This document shows positions 1 through 9,693 of a stretch of DNA of 64,000 bases, in pieces. How positions within the stretch are numbered: the first letter of the stretch is position 1; the number at the start of each line of letters is the position of its first letter. Source of the DNA: Pisolithus tinctorius (taxonomy: Eukaryota > Basidiomycota > Agaricomycetes > Boletales > Pisolithaceae); NCBI GenBank assembly GCA_024663395.1, contig JANFAH010000026.1, positions 124,001 through 188,000 on the forward strand. The letters run 5' to 3'. A model generated the notes under the pieces. The model was not told where the DNA came from and did no database searches. It worked only from the letters and a program-made list of their open reading frames with translations. Position numbers and translations under genes: made by a program.

Positions 1-1152
1 TTGATTGGCTTGGGCCTGCTGTCAGGAGGGAAGAATCATGCATCCAGTCATCGTCACATTCTTCTTCGTCGATATCATGCCCTCTTGTTTCATCGCCACT
101 GGCCTCCTCTTCCTCCTCTTCCATACACATGCGGTCATCATCAGTGACGACACCAGGAAAACCTGGATGTTCCATCTGCTGGACCATGGTCTCATCGTCA
201 TCACACTCTCCAAACAAATCTGGCACAGACTGGGAAGTACCGGAGGGAGGGGGGGGGGGTACAGAGGGGGAATCGGGTTGAATAATCGCAAGAAAATTGC
301 CAGCACGATCGAGGCCAGGAGTAGAGTTTTGCGGTTGGGTGTCGATTGATGGAATTCCCCTCCACATTTGATCACATTCCTCGAACCAAGGGAAATGCGC
401 AACGGCATCAACTGAAACCAGATCATCAGTGGGACCGAATGGGAACATGATCTAACAGACTCACCCAGCAGGTTTGGATACCTCGCATCACCAGGAATGA
501 TCCCGCCACCAGTGGACTTGAAATGATCAAGTTGCTCTCGATATCTCTTCTTTAACCTGCATTGACCATTGAGTTATGCCATCTCCCATCATTAGATAAA
601 GACATACGTTGCAAGGCATGCATAGACACTCGTATTGAACTTCTCCGGCTGCATCTCATACCCACTGCAATATTCTGGATCATTCGCAAAAAGCACCTTT
701 GCAACGACAGCATGAATTTCTTTCTTTGTTCGCCCATGGGGCTTTCTGAGGGAAGCAGAGCCTTCTTGCACACTTTGCTGCTTAGCGCTGCTGAATAGGA
801 CGGCATGATCGGCAGGATGTTGCAAGAGCCAGCTCAGGAGTGTGCTAGTGAGGTGGGGATATCGTTCCCAGAAAATGGTTTCCCTCGATTCCTGTGGAGG
901 ACCTCCCAGGGTAGTCGTCATTTGCTTGCGAGAGCCAGTAGCCTGGGACTTGGATCCCCTGGTCTTTGGCTTCCCTCTCTGGGACGTAGAGATCGTATTT
1001 TGGGGCGGGGATATAACTTGAGAAGGGAAAGGAGGATTAGAACCTGCGTTTCTGGCTGGAATCTGAGGGGGAGTCGATGCCATCGTAGTCGTCCATCTCG
1101 CTTGCAGGCGTGCAGAGCGTCTTGTGCATGGATGATGGGGAGGCATTTTCAA
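1..1152 (-). CDS. Harbinger-type accessory protein (Myb/SANT-like), C-terminus beyond window
   Basis: Start ATG at 1152. Exon 1 is 1152-608, followed by a 51-nt intron 607-557 (GTATGT...GCAG), exon 2 556-465, a 53-nt intron 464-412 (GTGAGT...TTTCAG) and exon 3 from 411 to the left edge. Splicing leaves one open frame. Exon 1 has a Ser/Thr/Pro-rich N-terminus and a core with WLLQHPADHAVLFSS, a KKE motif and FANDPEYCSGYEMQPEKF. Exon 2 begins LKKRYREQLDHFKSTGGG. Exon 3 has HFPWFEECDQMW and an acidic stretch with EEEEE. The gene at 9694-11473 shows the same order of motifs and lies in a Harbinger element, so I infer the same role: a DNA-binding partner of the transposase. Unlike most of the window it keeps many CpGs and both introns are canonical, so it is probably young. 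No transposase is visible beside it; it may lie to the left. Confidence 0.6.
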
Positions 1153-1326
1153 GCGGAGCTTGAATTAAACCACATGCACTGGACCTGCTTGCCATGCTCA
1201 CACTGATTCCTGGGCCAAATTTGTTTGACTCAGATTTATTTTGAATGCCACTATAATATACAAAGTAGAGAAACCTAATCTTACACTACTGAGGCAAGCA
1301 GTGAACTACAAATCCATTGAAACACA

Positions 1327-1575
1327 TGTTGAGAATGCATTCTGGAATTATGGTAGCATCTCAGAGTTTTGCCCAGAGGGCTCAGAATTTCTCCCCAACC
1401 TTCAGAATTAAATTCTGATGTCACTCTGCTTACTAATTACAGTACTATGTATAAATTTTCTGCACTGTTATTTTCCACCTTAGTGACCACTTCATGCACT
1501 GAGAACTCATAACTTTGTTAGGTTATGAGCTCTGCTCTTGTGCTCTAATTCTGAAAGAGTTATTACACAGCAACA
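1327..1575 (+). repeat. Copia-type LTR, copy 1
   Basis: A 249-bp LTR beginning TGTTGAGAATG and ending ACACAGCAACA. The same sequence recurs around a palindrome at 2047-3917. It is followed after nine bases by the ATG of a Copia gag, as expected for a 5' LTR. Compared with copy 2 it lacks about 45 bp in its middle. Confidence 0.7.
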
Positions 1576-1584
1576 ATACACACT

Positions 1585-2046
1585 ATGGTGAAAGACAATC
1601 ATTCCTTAGAAGTCCCAATCCTAAATGCAGATGGAAGCAACTGGCTATACTACAAGGCTTGGGTTGAATGGGCTGTCAGTTTAAAAGGGCTGATTGGACA
1701 CCTGACCAGCTTGGATGCAAAACCAGAGGACCCTTCAGTGGGAAAAGACTCCTTGTGGAAGCCCACAGCCACAGAACAAAAACTTGTCAGTGAATACCCA
1801 GAAAAACTTTGGCAATGGGAAAAGGATGATGGATATGTCAAGCAAATGATTGCTGTGTCACTCCCAGAATCACTGTTCCTTTGAGTTCTGAAGGAAGAGA
1901 CTGTGAAGAGTGTGTGGGGTGTCCTCACTGATCTTTTCCAAAACTGCTCTCATGTTGTTGCAATTGATCTTCAGAGAAAACTCCAAGAATCTCACTGTGC
2001 AGAAGATGGCAATGTCCATGCTCATTTTGACGAGATGCACACACTG
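1585..2046 (+). pseudogene. Copia gag N-terminal fragment
   Basis: Frame opens at ATG 1585 (MVKDNHSLEVPILNADGSN) and shows the N-terminal Copia gag pattern: LxGSNWxYYKxxVEWAxxxKGLxGHL, followed by a WxWEKDDGYVKQMIAVSLPES segment. A TGA at 1882-1884 stops the frame, but the same frame continues gag-like (KSVWGVLTDLF, LQRKLQESHCAEDGNVHAHF) until it is cut by the next LTR at 2047. The stop fits CGA to TGA decay. Nothing of protease, integrase or RT follows, so this is a truncated remnant. The Copia fragment at 53750-55438 carries the missing middle part of such an element but is not contiguous. Confidence 0.7.
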
Positions 2047-2169
2047 TGTTGAGAATGTGTTCCAGAGTTACAGTAGCCTCTCAGAGTTTTGCCCAGAGGG
2101 CTCAGAGTTTCTCCCTGACCCTTGGAATTAAATTCTGATGTCACCACACTTAGTAATTACAGTACTATA

Positions 2170-3746
2170 CAGTGGCTCACAAAATTGTCCCAATGTTTGC
2201 ATGTTTTGCATTAATCATGGTGTAGTGAGTGAACTATCATTATTGAGGCTAAGGTGTTGGTGGATGGATGAAAGCAGCTGGTCATGGCTCTCTGATGAGC
2301 CATATTACATAATATTTGGACAGAAACTGATGACAGAATACCCAAATGAAAATGAGAGCTCATTGGGACAATTATGTAACTTTGTGATATACTGGAGATG
2401 TAGTCCTTGGGAATGCATATACAACATGGTGAGATGCTCACCAATGCTTACATAATGTATTACAAGGTCTACTGAATGATTTGTCAACAAACAAACAATG
2501 CCAAACAGTGATTTTGCACCCCTAAGCCTCCTTGCTGTAACACAAGTCAAGAAATCACCATTCTGGCTCATCAGGGACATTCTGTCAAGGCAACCTCAGC
2601 AAATGCTGGTGTACACTATAGTATGATCAATGGAATATGCTGTCAGCACCATTGGTCTCTTCAGAAACCTGCTGGAAGTCATCCCCTGCACTGTTTCCCC
2701 ACCAATGCCCCATGTGTCCTGTAACTAATCAGTACTGTGAGAGCTGAGAATGATGTGGAGGTCCAATCTGGTATTCATCCTATCATAAACAAACCAATCA
2801 CCCATTAACTAGTCCATTTCTGTGAAGGGGAAACTAGTATGGAGGTCAGGGTGAAGCTAAACCCTCTCTCACTCCAGGTACCATGGGAGGGATATGCTAC
2901 TGAGCTACCAGGTTGCACATTCCTGGCCTTCTATCTGGCACTAGATATTTTCCTTCAGTCATATATGACCAAATAGCTCCTTCCTAGTGATCCCCAGTCA
3001 GCTCAGAGTACAGTTTGGCCAACCATCCCATGATACTGGGAGTGCCCAGGAGGGTTGTGCTTCACCTGAGCCTTCAGGCAGGCTTTTCTTCAGCTGTAAT
3101 GTAGTAGTTAGTGGGTGATTGGTTTGTTTATGATAGGATGAATACCAGATTGGACCTCCACATCATTCTCAGCTCTCACAGTACTGATTAGTTACAGGAC
3201 ACATGGGGCATTGGTGGGGAAACAGTGCAGGGGATGACTTCCAGCAGGTTTCTGAAGAGACCAATGGTGCTGACAGCATATTCCATTGATCATACTATAG
3301 TGTACACCAGCATTTGCTGAGGTTGCCTTGACAGAATGTCCCTGATGAGCCAGAATGGTGATTTCTTGACTTGTGTTACAGCAAGGAGGCTTAGGGGTGC
3401 AAAATCACTGTTTGGCATTGTTTGTTTGTTGACAAATCATTCAGTAGACCTTGTAATACATTATGTAAGCATTGGTGAGCATCTCACCATGTTGTATATG
3501 CATTCCCAAGGACTACATCTCCAGTATATCACAAAGTTACATAATTGTCCCAATGAGCTCTCATTTTCATTTGGGTATTCTGTCATCAGTTTCTGTCCAA
3601 ATATTATGTAATATGGCTCATCAGAGAGCCATGACCAGCTGCTTTCATCCATCCACCAACACCTTAGCCTCAATAATGATAGTTCACTCACTACACCATG
3701 ATTAATGCAAAACATGCAAACATTGGGACAATTTTGTGAGCCACTG
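2170..3746. mobile_element. Long palindromic fold-back element (Tc1/mariner-like ends), 1577 bp
   Basis: Arms 2170-2811 and 3105-3746 (642 bp each) are inverted copies. In all stretches I compared they are almost identical (one mismatch found near the inner end) and there are no indels, since mirrored positions always add to 5916. Ends are CAGTGGCTCACAAAATTGTC with TA on both sides (2168-2169 and 3747-3748), which fits a Tc1/mariner-type TA duplication. The spacer is 293 bp. Matching ORFs on the two arms are mirror images, not genes. No transposase is encoded, so it would be non-autonomous. Confidence 0.85.
2845..2915 (-). other. tRNA-like (SINE-head-like) segment in palindrome spacer
   Basis: On the minus strand this reads GGTAGCTCAGTAGCATATCC, close to a pol III A box. 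About 45 nt later comes GAGGGTTTAGCTTCACCC, a weak B-box/T-arm-like element. The spacer of the palindrome at 11565-13131 has a homologous segment. It could be a decayed tRNA-derived SINE or chance resemblance. No complete tRNA fold is evident. Confidence 0.3.
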
Positions 3747-3926
3747 TAAATTTTCTGTACCATTATTTTCCACCTCAGTCACTACTTCATGCACTGAGGT
3801 GAGCATACCTATACTTACATTCATTTACTTGGTACTGATGTAGTGTAGATACTCATAACTTTGTTAGGTTATGAGCCCTGCTCTTGTGCTCTAATTAAGA
3901 GTTATTACACAGCAACACTATCCACT

Positions 3927-4011
3927 ATGGCAAAAGATGATCATTCCTTACAAGTCCCAACCCTAAATGTGGGCAGAAGCAACTGGCTATACTACAAGGC
4001 TTGAGTTGAAT
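3927..4011 (+). pseudogene. Copia gag start, second truncated copy
   Basis: ATG at 3927 opens a frame similar to the gag at 1585 (MAKDDHSLQVPTLNVG, then SNWLYYKA). It ends in a TGA where the other copy has tryptophan and loses similarity after about 4011. It follows directly on LTR copy 2. The remaining 200 bp up to 4211 show no recognisable feature. Confidence 0.6.
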
Positions 4012-4637
4012 TGTTACACTGTGCAAACAACTCACATAATGTACCTACTTTTTACTGTATCATATGACCAAACGAGGTTGACAATCAGCTGTGTTGCACA
4101 GACTGGCTAAAGTCAAGCCCACCTCTGAGTTGTCATCATGTCACACAGCATAGCCATGATCATTGGATGTCACCATACTGAACAGTGTGGCTGAGGGGTT
4201 ACTACTATATATGTCATGACCATGACACCAGCGTAAGCCCCTAATACCTACTCCGCCCTCCTCCGACATGTTCCTGCGCTTCTCCGCCCTCTTCCGACGT
4301 GTTCCCGCGCTCCTCCGACCCTCCCAACACATCTCCACACCTCTCCAAGGTCCCCTGTCCATGTTCTGACCAACTCCACTCAACTCCGCCCTAAGGTTGG
4401 TCACATGGGCTGTCGGACTTGCGGCCCTGCATTCTAGATAGGGTTCTGCCCTCGTGTCGGTTTTCTCCATTCTTCCGCTTCTTCGGTATTTACCCTCTCT
4501 TCCTTGTTGTAGTAGTTTCCTTGTCTCAGTTAAGGTCCCCGTCGTCCCTACTCTCTATCCCTTGTGTCGGAAGGACTCTAACCCACTATACACTTATTGG
4601 TTTACATTCCGTACTGCACCACCCTTGACCTACATCG

Positions 4638-4645
4638 TATATAAG
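4638..4645 (+). promoter_or_regulatory. LTR alpha TATA box
   Basis: TATATAAG lies midway in the LTR, 38 bp before the AATAAA at 4683, the usual U3-R order. The motif is kept at the same place in the other alpha LTRs, although some copies have C to T changes around it. Confidence 0.6.
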
Positions 4646-4682
4646 GCCACATAGTACTCCGATGTAATCAGTACGAATATCG

Positions 4683-4688
4683 AATAAA
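4683..4688 (+). terminator. LTR alpha polyadenylation signal
   Basis: AATAAA follows the TATA box within the LTR, as expected for retroelement R/U5 sequences. Present in the other sense-oriented alpha copies (for example near 21294 and 57406). Confidence 0.5.
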
Positions 4689-5027
4689 GTCCCCACCTTT
4701 GACTCCCTCTCAGTCCCCTCTGGAGTTTCGTCTCCACTCCCTCTGAAGTCCGCTCCACCTCTGAAATACGAGGGCAGAGCTTGCGCAAGGGGGCAGTGCA
4801 CTAGCTGAACCCAACGCCCTCTCATCCGACCTCCGACCTCTGACCTCCGACTCCGACTCCGACCTCAGCCTCCGAGACTTTCCTTCATACCCCTCCGCTC
4901 ACTGTTCGTCGAATATCTCGCCACCCAGTGGTCGGATTCGCTTCGGACTTTGACCGCTGTACTCCGCAGCCCAACCCGCTCCAACTACGCCCTAAGAAGG
5001 AGCCAGGGGTGTTGTCCGACCTTGACA

Positions 5028-6350
5028 ATATACATCTGTGGGACTGGCATTTACCTGGATAATCCTGGCATGGATTCTGGCAAGTTGGGAAAGGTCTGGT
5101 ACTAACCTGGTCTGGGCTCACTGGCATGAGCCTGGCATGTGTCAGCAATTGCCAGTGGGTCAGAAGGCATTCCACTGTAATTCTATTGGGTTGGTATGAA
5201 TGCTGGGCTAATTCCAGTAAGCTGGGACAAATGCTGGGATAATGCCAATAAGCCAGGAAACATACCAGTCTTATGCTAGTGGGCTGGCACAGATGCCAAG
5301 GTGGTGATGGTCAGTTGGCATGGATGCTGAGCTAATTCCAGTTGGCTGGTATGGATGACAGCCACCACACTATTTTCAGTGGGTTGGAAGGCATACCAAT
5401 GTACATCCATTGGGCCAGTATGAGTTATGGCCACTTCTAGTATGCCAGGACACATACTGGCCTTATGCAAGTGGGCTGTGACAGGTGCCTGGATTATGGC
5501 AGGTAGTTGGAATATATGGCTAGCCAGCTTTCATGCCAGTATTAGTAACCTGGGACCCATACTGGTATAGTGCAAATATGCTGGAATAGAGGATAAGCTA
5601 GTGGTGGTTTGTGGGCATGGATGCTCATCTAATTCCAGGTGGGCCAGATGGATCACAGCCTCCAGGATATTTGCAGTGGTTTGTAAAGCACACTAGTGAG
5701 ATTCTATTGGGCCAGTATGACTTCCTGACATTTCCAGTTAGCTGGGTTAGATCCCATGTTATTGCCAGTGAGCTGGGATATCTACTGGGCTGAATCTAGG
5801 GGACTGGCAGGGGGTCAAGGCCAGTGACAGTTGGTTGGCATCAATTCCTAACTAACTCCAGTTGGCCAGGATGGATCACAAACTCCAGGCTATTTACAGT
5901 GGTTCAGAAGGCATTCCAGTGGGACAGTATTGGGCTGGTATATGTTCCAGCCAAATCCAGTCAGCCAGGTCAAATTCCCAGTTGATGACCATGACCTGGG
6001 ACACCTACCAACCTCAATATAGTGGGCCAGTGCAGGTCCAGGGCTGGTGGCAGTTGTTTGGCATCAATTCTGAACCAACTCCAGTTGGCCAGGATGGATG
6101 ACACCCTCCAGGCTATTTACAGTGGTTCAGAAGGCACTCCAGTGGGATTCTATTGGGCTGGTATATGTTCTGGCCAAGTCCAGTCAGCCAGGCCAAATTC
6201 CCAATTGATGACCATGACCTGGGACACATACTGGCCTTATGCTAGGGGACTGGGACAGATGCCCAGCCTATGGTGGTTGATTGGCACAGATGCCCAGTTA
6301 AGGCTGCTTAATGTTACTGGTTTAGATGATGGGTTAGTCTTTTGGCATCC
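5028..6350. repeat. Degenerate satellite, period about 220 bp
   Basis: Phrases recur in order about every 220 bases: a segment like ggttcagaaggcattccagt (5901 and 6124, 223 bp apart; earlier related starts near 5158, 5382 and 5680), then a ttgggctggtatatg segment, then cctgggacac followed by atactggcctta. Units are rich in CCAG, CTGG, GGCA and TGCC. The short open frames here are by-products of the repeat. No gene is recognised. Confidence 0.6.
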
Positions 6351-6665
6351 CCTGGCAAATGCATGAGCCATACAAATAGTGTCCCATATATATTGGCTCA
6401 GCTGGGAAGCTATTGTCTATGGGGCTTATATATCAGTGGCCCATGTAATAAGGCTCAGCTGGACCTGCAGTGTTCCATTTGGAATGGTGGGAGCATATTT
6501 CAGTGTGCCATGCACATTGGCCTCAGCCCAAATAGGAGTGCCCATGTACTATGGAGGGCTTATAGTCCATTGTACCATGTCCTTGGGGTGGGCCCAGATA
6601 TTATGATCCCATAGGACAGGCTGGACAAATACTCCAGTGTTTCATGGTGTACAGGAGGCCCACAA
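6351..6665. repeat. Short degenerate repeats next to satellite
   Basis: Several variants of a cccatgta...ggctcagctgg phrase occur at about 70-80 bp spacing, more diverged than the 220-bp array to the left. I see no gene. Confidence 0.35.
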
Positions 6666-7049
6666 TGTCACACACCAAAGGTGTTTGGTGAGGTGGACAT
6701 GGATGCAGCTGATGAATGGAGATGAAGACCATAGCCCTCATGCAAAGAAGGACAGCCAGAAATGTTGACAGTCATCCCTCACACAAGAATGAGTTGTCAA
6801 TGCCAGGAAAAAGGAAGGAAGTGAGTTAAGCACCAATAAAAGTTCTTACAGTAGTGGCGCTCAAGGTGGTGCTGGAAGCACTCTGGAAGTGCTCTGTCTG
6901 TGTTCTGGCACTGGCTCTGGAAACATGTTCTGGCCACTACATTTTCAACTCCAACAAGCTGAACAGTGCAGCATCCTGTCAGACTCAAAATAAATTACAG
7001 TAGTTTTAGCAGTATATCAAATAATTAAATAGCTAAGTCTTGAAGAACA

Positions 7050-9248
7050 ATGCCCCATGAATCTCTCCACAAAAATCTCCTCAGACAACTTGATGAAGCT
7101 AGCTTGGAAGTAGCAATGGCCAGGCTGGAAAATGCATGTCATGAAATCGATAGTAGTGATAATAGTGATTCAACTGCAACACACAGGGATTCCAACTCAT
7201 CTCAGAGTGTCCTCTTCATTACTCTGCTGTCTCCAATCTCTCCAATCTCTCCAATCTTGATGGATTCCAACTCCAGCATTGCTGATGATACAGACTCAAT
7301 GGTTGAGAGGGATAGGCAGTGTGGATGGCTCCTGAATGCAATTGAGGCTCTGAAGGACGAAGTAGAGCATGCATGGGTTCTTGAAAAACCCACTGTACCA
7401 TTGATGTGGTCATTGCAGCTCGGCCTGCTCGACCATTTTGCCAAACATTGCCCTCATCTGTTCCTTAGACACCTTCATGTATGGCCAGAAGTTTTTGATT
7501 GCATCCTTGATCAAATAAGTAGCCACCCAATATTTCATAGTAGCTCTGAAAATCATCAGTTGCCAGTTGCCATTCAACTTGCAACTTTCCTTTTCCATGT
7601 GGGGCATTATGGGAATGTGGCATCGCCAGAGGACATGGCCCAGTGGGCTAGGGTTAGTGTGGGATTGGTGATCAATTTCACCAATTGGGTCATGGTCACA
7701 ATACTGGGTGAGCATGACACATTTGTCAATATTCCCCCTCACGACTTGGAGGATATGGAAAGAGTGTCAAGTCTGGGCCTACTCCGACCAACTCTGACGC
7801 TATATAAGGTCTAGAGAAGGGTTCAGAAGCAAGTCCGACACAGAAGAACAGAACTCCGACTAGCGGAGTGTCAGCAGGAACGAAGACCACCGAGACAAAG
7901 GCAGAGTGGAGTGAGGGTGTTGGGTTTAGCTTGTGTGCTACCCCCTTGCACAATCTCAGCCCTCGTATTTCAGAGGGAGAGTACAGACAGAGAGTCAGAG
8001 ATAACTCCGACAGGCAGAAGACAGAATCAGAGGGAGTAGGAACTAAGTTGATATTCGTACTGAAGAACAGTGGAGTACAGTACATGCTTTTATACTGCTA
8101 CGGAGGTACAGTAATCAGAATTGGAACTGACATACAGAGACTCATAAATTTTCAGGTAAAATTTCCTGGACGATGAATGAAGGGTAGATGGAGGACATAC
8201 GAACGGGTAACACAGAACATCCAAAAAAGGAAATAGTCCAGGCGCTGGACCATGCAGTGAGTGCGCTGTGGAGTACCTGACTGTGAAGGTAGTCACATGA
8301 CCCCTCAGAGGACAGACTGCTCGGTCCAGTAGGAGAGCAACACAAGTCCAACAACAGTTGGAGCAGAGATGGTTCGCAACCAACAGAAGTTGGGCAGAGT
8401 TGGTGTGGAGTGAGTGAACAACCAGTGGAGTAGGGTGCAGAGTGAGTAAGGGCTTAGTTTGAACACATGGTTATGACAAAGAGTGCATACCTTCACTGAA
8501 TTGCAGACATGTCTGGCATGGAGAAATGGAATCTTTGCTGCAGATGGCTCATTGATTCTGCTCTTCAAAAAGCCCCAAATATTTGGGGAGAGCTTCTATG
8601 ACAGAAAATCGAGGTATTTGCTCAATTGTCAGGTGTGTATTCCAATGCATGCAAAATGGAATACTTACTGCTCATAGCTTGTTATCATGCCACACAACCT
8701 TCTTGTGGTTGACTATGGGCTTGGTCACCCTGGAAGTGTCCATGATGCATGGGTGTTTCAAGGTACTTGCATCACATCACAACCAGGAGACCTTATCCCT
8801 GAAGATCACTGGACCTGGGCAGATAGTGCATATCCCATTGGAGGAATGGTGCACTGTTCCTTTTAAAAAACCCAAGGGCAGGTGGCTATCTCACAATCAG
8901 AATTTATATAACAAATATCTTTCTAAGGTGATACTTACCTCATACTGGTATGCATGCTAATCACATTGAAAGGTCCACGTCCATGTTGAGCATGCATTTG
9001 CTGCCTTGAAGGGTCGATTTCAGAGTCTCCATGAGCTGCACTTGAAAATCTGGAATGAGAGGGATGTTAAGGTTGCAGTTTACTGGGTAATGTGTTGCAT
9101 CATCTTGCATAACATGGTGATCCATTTTGAGGAGGAGATGGTTGGCATTGTTGAGCCCTCAAGTTGGTGGGCAATGGAGGAGGGGTTGGGCCAACAGGAC
9201 AGTGACATGGTCATGGTAGGAGAGGCTGTGGGAACACCAGGTCAGTGA
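7050..9248 (+). pseudogene. Harbinger DDE transposase, interrupted
   Basis: Cut-and-paste transposase of the DDE_Tnp_4 type. Part 1 is 7050-7764 and part 2 is 8479-9248, separated by a solo LTR. Removing the LTR and one copy of its AAGAG duplication restores the frame exactly. Part 1 has the helix-turn-helix-like N-terminal region (VFDCILDQISSHPIF, PEDMAQWARVSVGLV). Part 2 has catalytic D in FAADGS (about 8537), D in SVHDAWVF (8735-8758) and E in VEHAFAALKGRFQSL (about 8983). A 45-nt intron lies at 8633-8677 (GTGTGT...CATAG), joining NCQ to LVIMPHN. A one-base shift lies near 8840-8860, before WCTVPFKKP. A second intron is likely near 8930-8985. Confidence 0.8.
7765..8478 (-). mobile_element. 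Solo LTR, family beta, TSD AAGAG
   Basis: A 714-bp LTR, TGTCAAG...TTATGACA on the plus strand, with perfect AAGAG duplications at 7760-7764 and 8479-8483. The same family forms the 3' LTR of Gypsy C (55556-56290). The polypurine tract there shows that the sense direction is minus. In that direction TATAAAAG lies at 8094-8087. It is inserted in the Harbinger transposase exon. Confidence 0.9.
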
Positions 9249-9263
9249 TTTTGAATGGGGCTG

Positions 9264-9660
9264 TTAGATGAGCTGTTCCAATATCTGGGGCATGAACATA
9301 CCTAGTGTAAATGGACCAAAATGGTTGCCATACAAAGTTGAGGGAGTGTAGCTAGCAATGCTGTAGGAATCAGCTAAGTCCCACCCATTGATGATGAGGG
9401 TGCATAAGGGGTCTTCACAGGATCCAGGCACTTTATGACTGACCTTGGAGAAGTCACTTACAATACCACACACATTCTGCAAATGAAATGTACCCTACAT
9501 TGCATCTTGATACAGTGTTGGGGTGAGTATGGGGGAGATGGAGAAGTAATACAGTACAGGGCAAGCATGTACTTAACAATTGTGTGATGCACTGGGACTG
9601 AGACACAAGTACAACAGAGAAGATGACAAGCTGAGCTGAGATGTGACAATGGATTAAAAA
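9264..9660. other. Intergene stretch between the two Harbinger genes
   Basis: About 400 bp between the convergent genes. The minus strand has a 72-codon open frame (9264-9482) without recognisable motifs. It could be a further exon of the accessory gene or chance. Nothing else is seen. Confidence 0.3.
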
Positions 9661-9693
9661 AAGAAATGGATGTGATTGTGAAGGGTGGCTGGC

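Larger units (their letters stand above)
2047..3917 (+). repeat. Copia-type LTR copy 2, split by a palindromic element
   Basis: The LTR parts are 2047-2169 and 3747-3917. Together they align with the LTR at 1327-1575, starting TGTTGAGAATG and ending ACACAGCAACA. An inverted-repeat element sits between them. The second part has extra sequence (about 45 bp near 3800-3845) absent from copy 1. It is preceded by gag sequence and followed by another gag start, giving the order LTR-gag-LTR-gag. Confidence 0.65.
4212..5027 (+). mobile_element. Solo LTR, family alpha (Gypsy), TSD ATATA
   Basis: An 816-bp LTR starting TGTCATGACCATGACACC and ending TTGACA. It is flanked by a perfect 5-bp duplication ATATA (4207-4211 and 5028-5032), so it is a solo LTR left by recombination between the LTRs of a full element. 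It is the same family as the LTRs of Gypsy element A and keeps most of its CpGs, so it is younger or less methylated than those. A TATA box and an AATAAA signal lie in order in its middle. Confidence 0.9.

Noticed and set aside
49..426. Open frames on both strands of the first 430 bases as separate genes
   Set aside because: The minus-strand exon 3 frame of the spliced accessory gene explains the region. The other frames carry no motifs.
2845..2915. A functional tRNA gene
   Set aside because: Only the A box is convincing. I could not draw a complete acceptor and anticodon stem.
2305..3611. Pairs of identical open frames on opposite strands (2305-2580 and 3336-3611; also 11692-11943/12753-13004 and 48592-48858/48984-49250)
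   Set aside because: They are mirror images created by inverted-repeat arms, not duplicated genes. No codon-level constraint or known domain.
7050..7814. The 254-codon open frame as a complete gene
   Set aside because: Its last codons are LTR sequence. The protein continues after 8478 as the rest of a Harbinger transposase.
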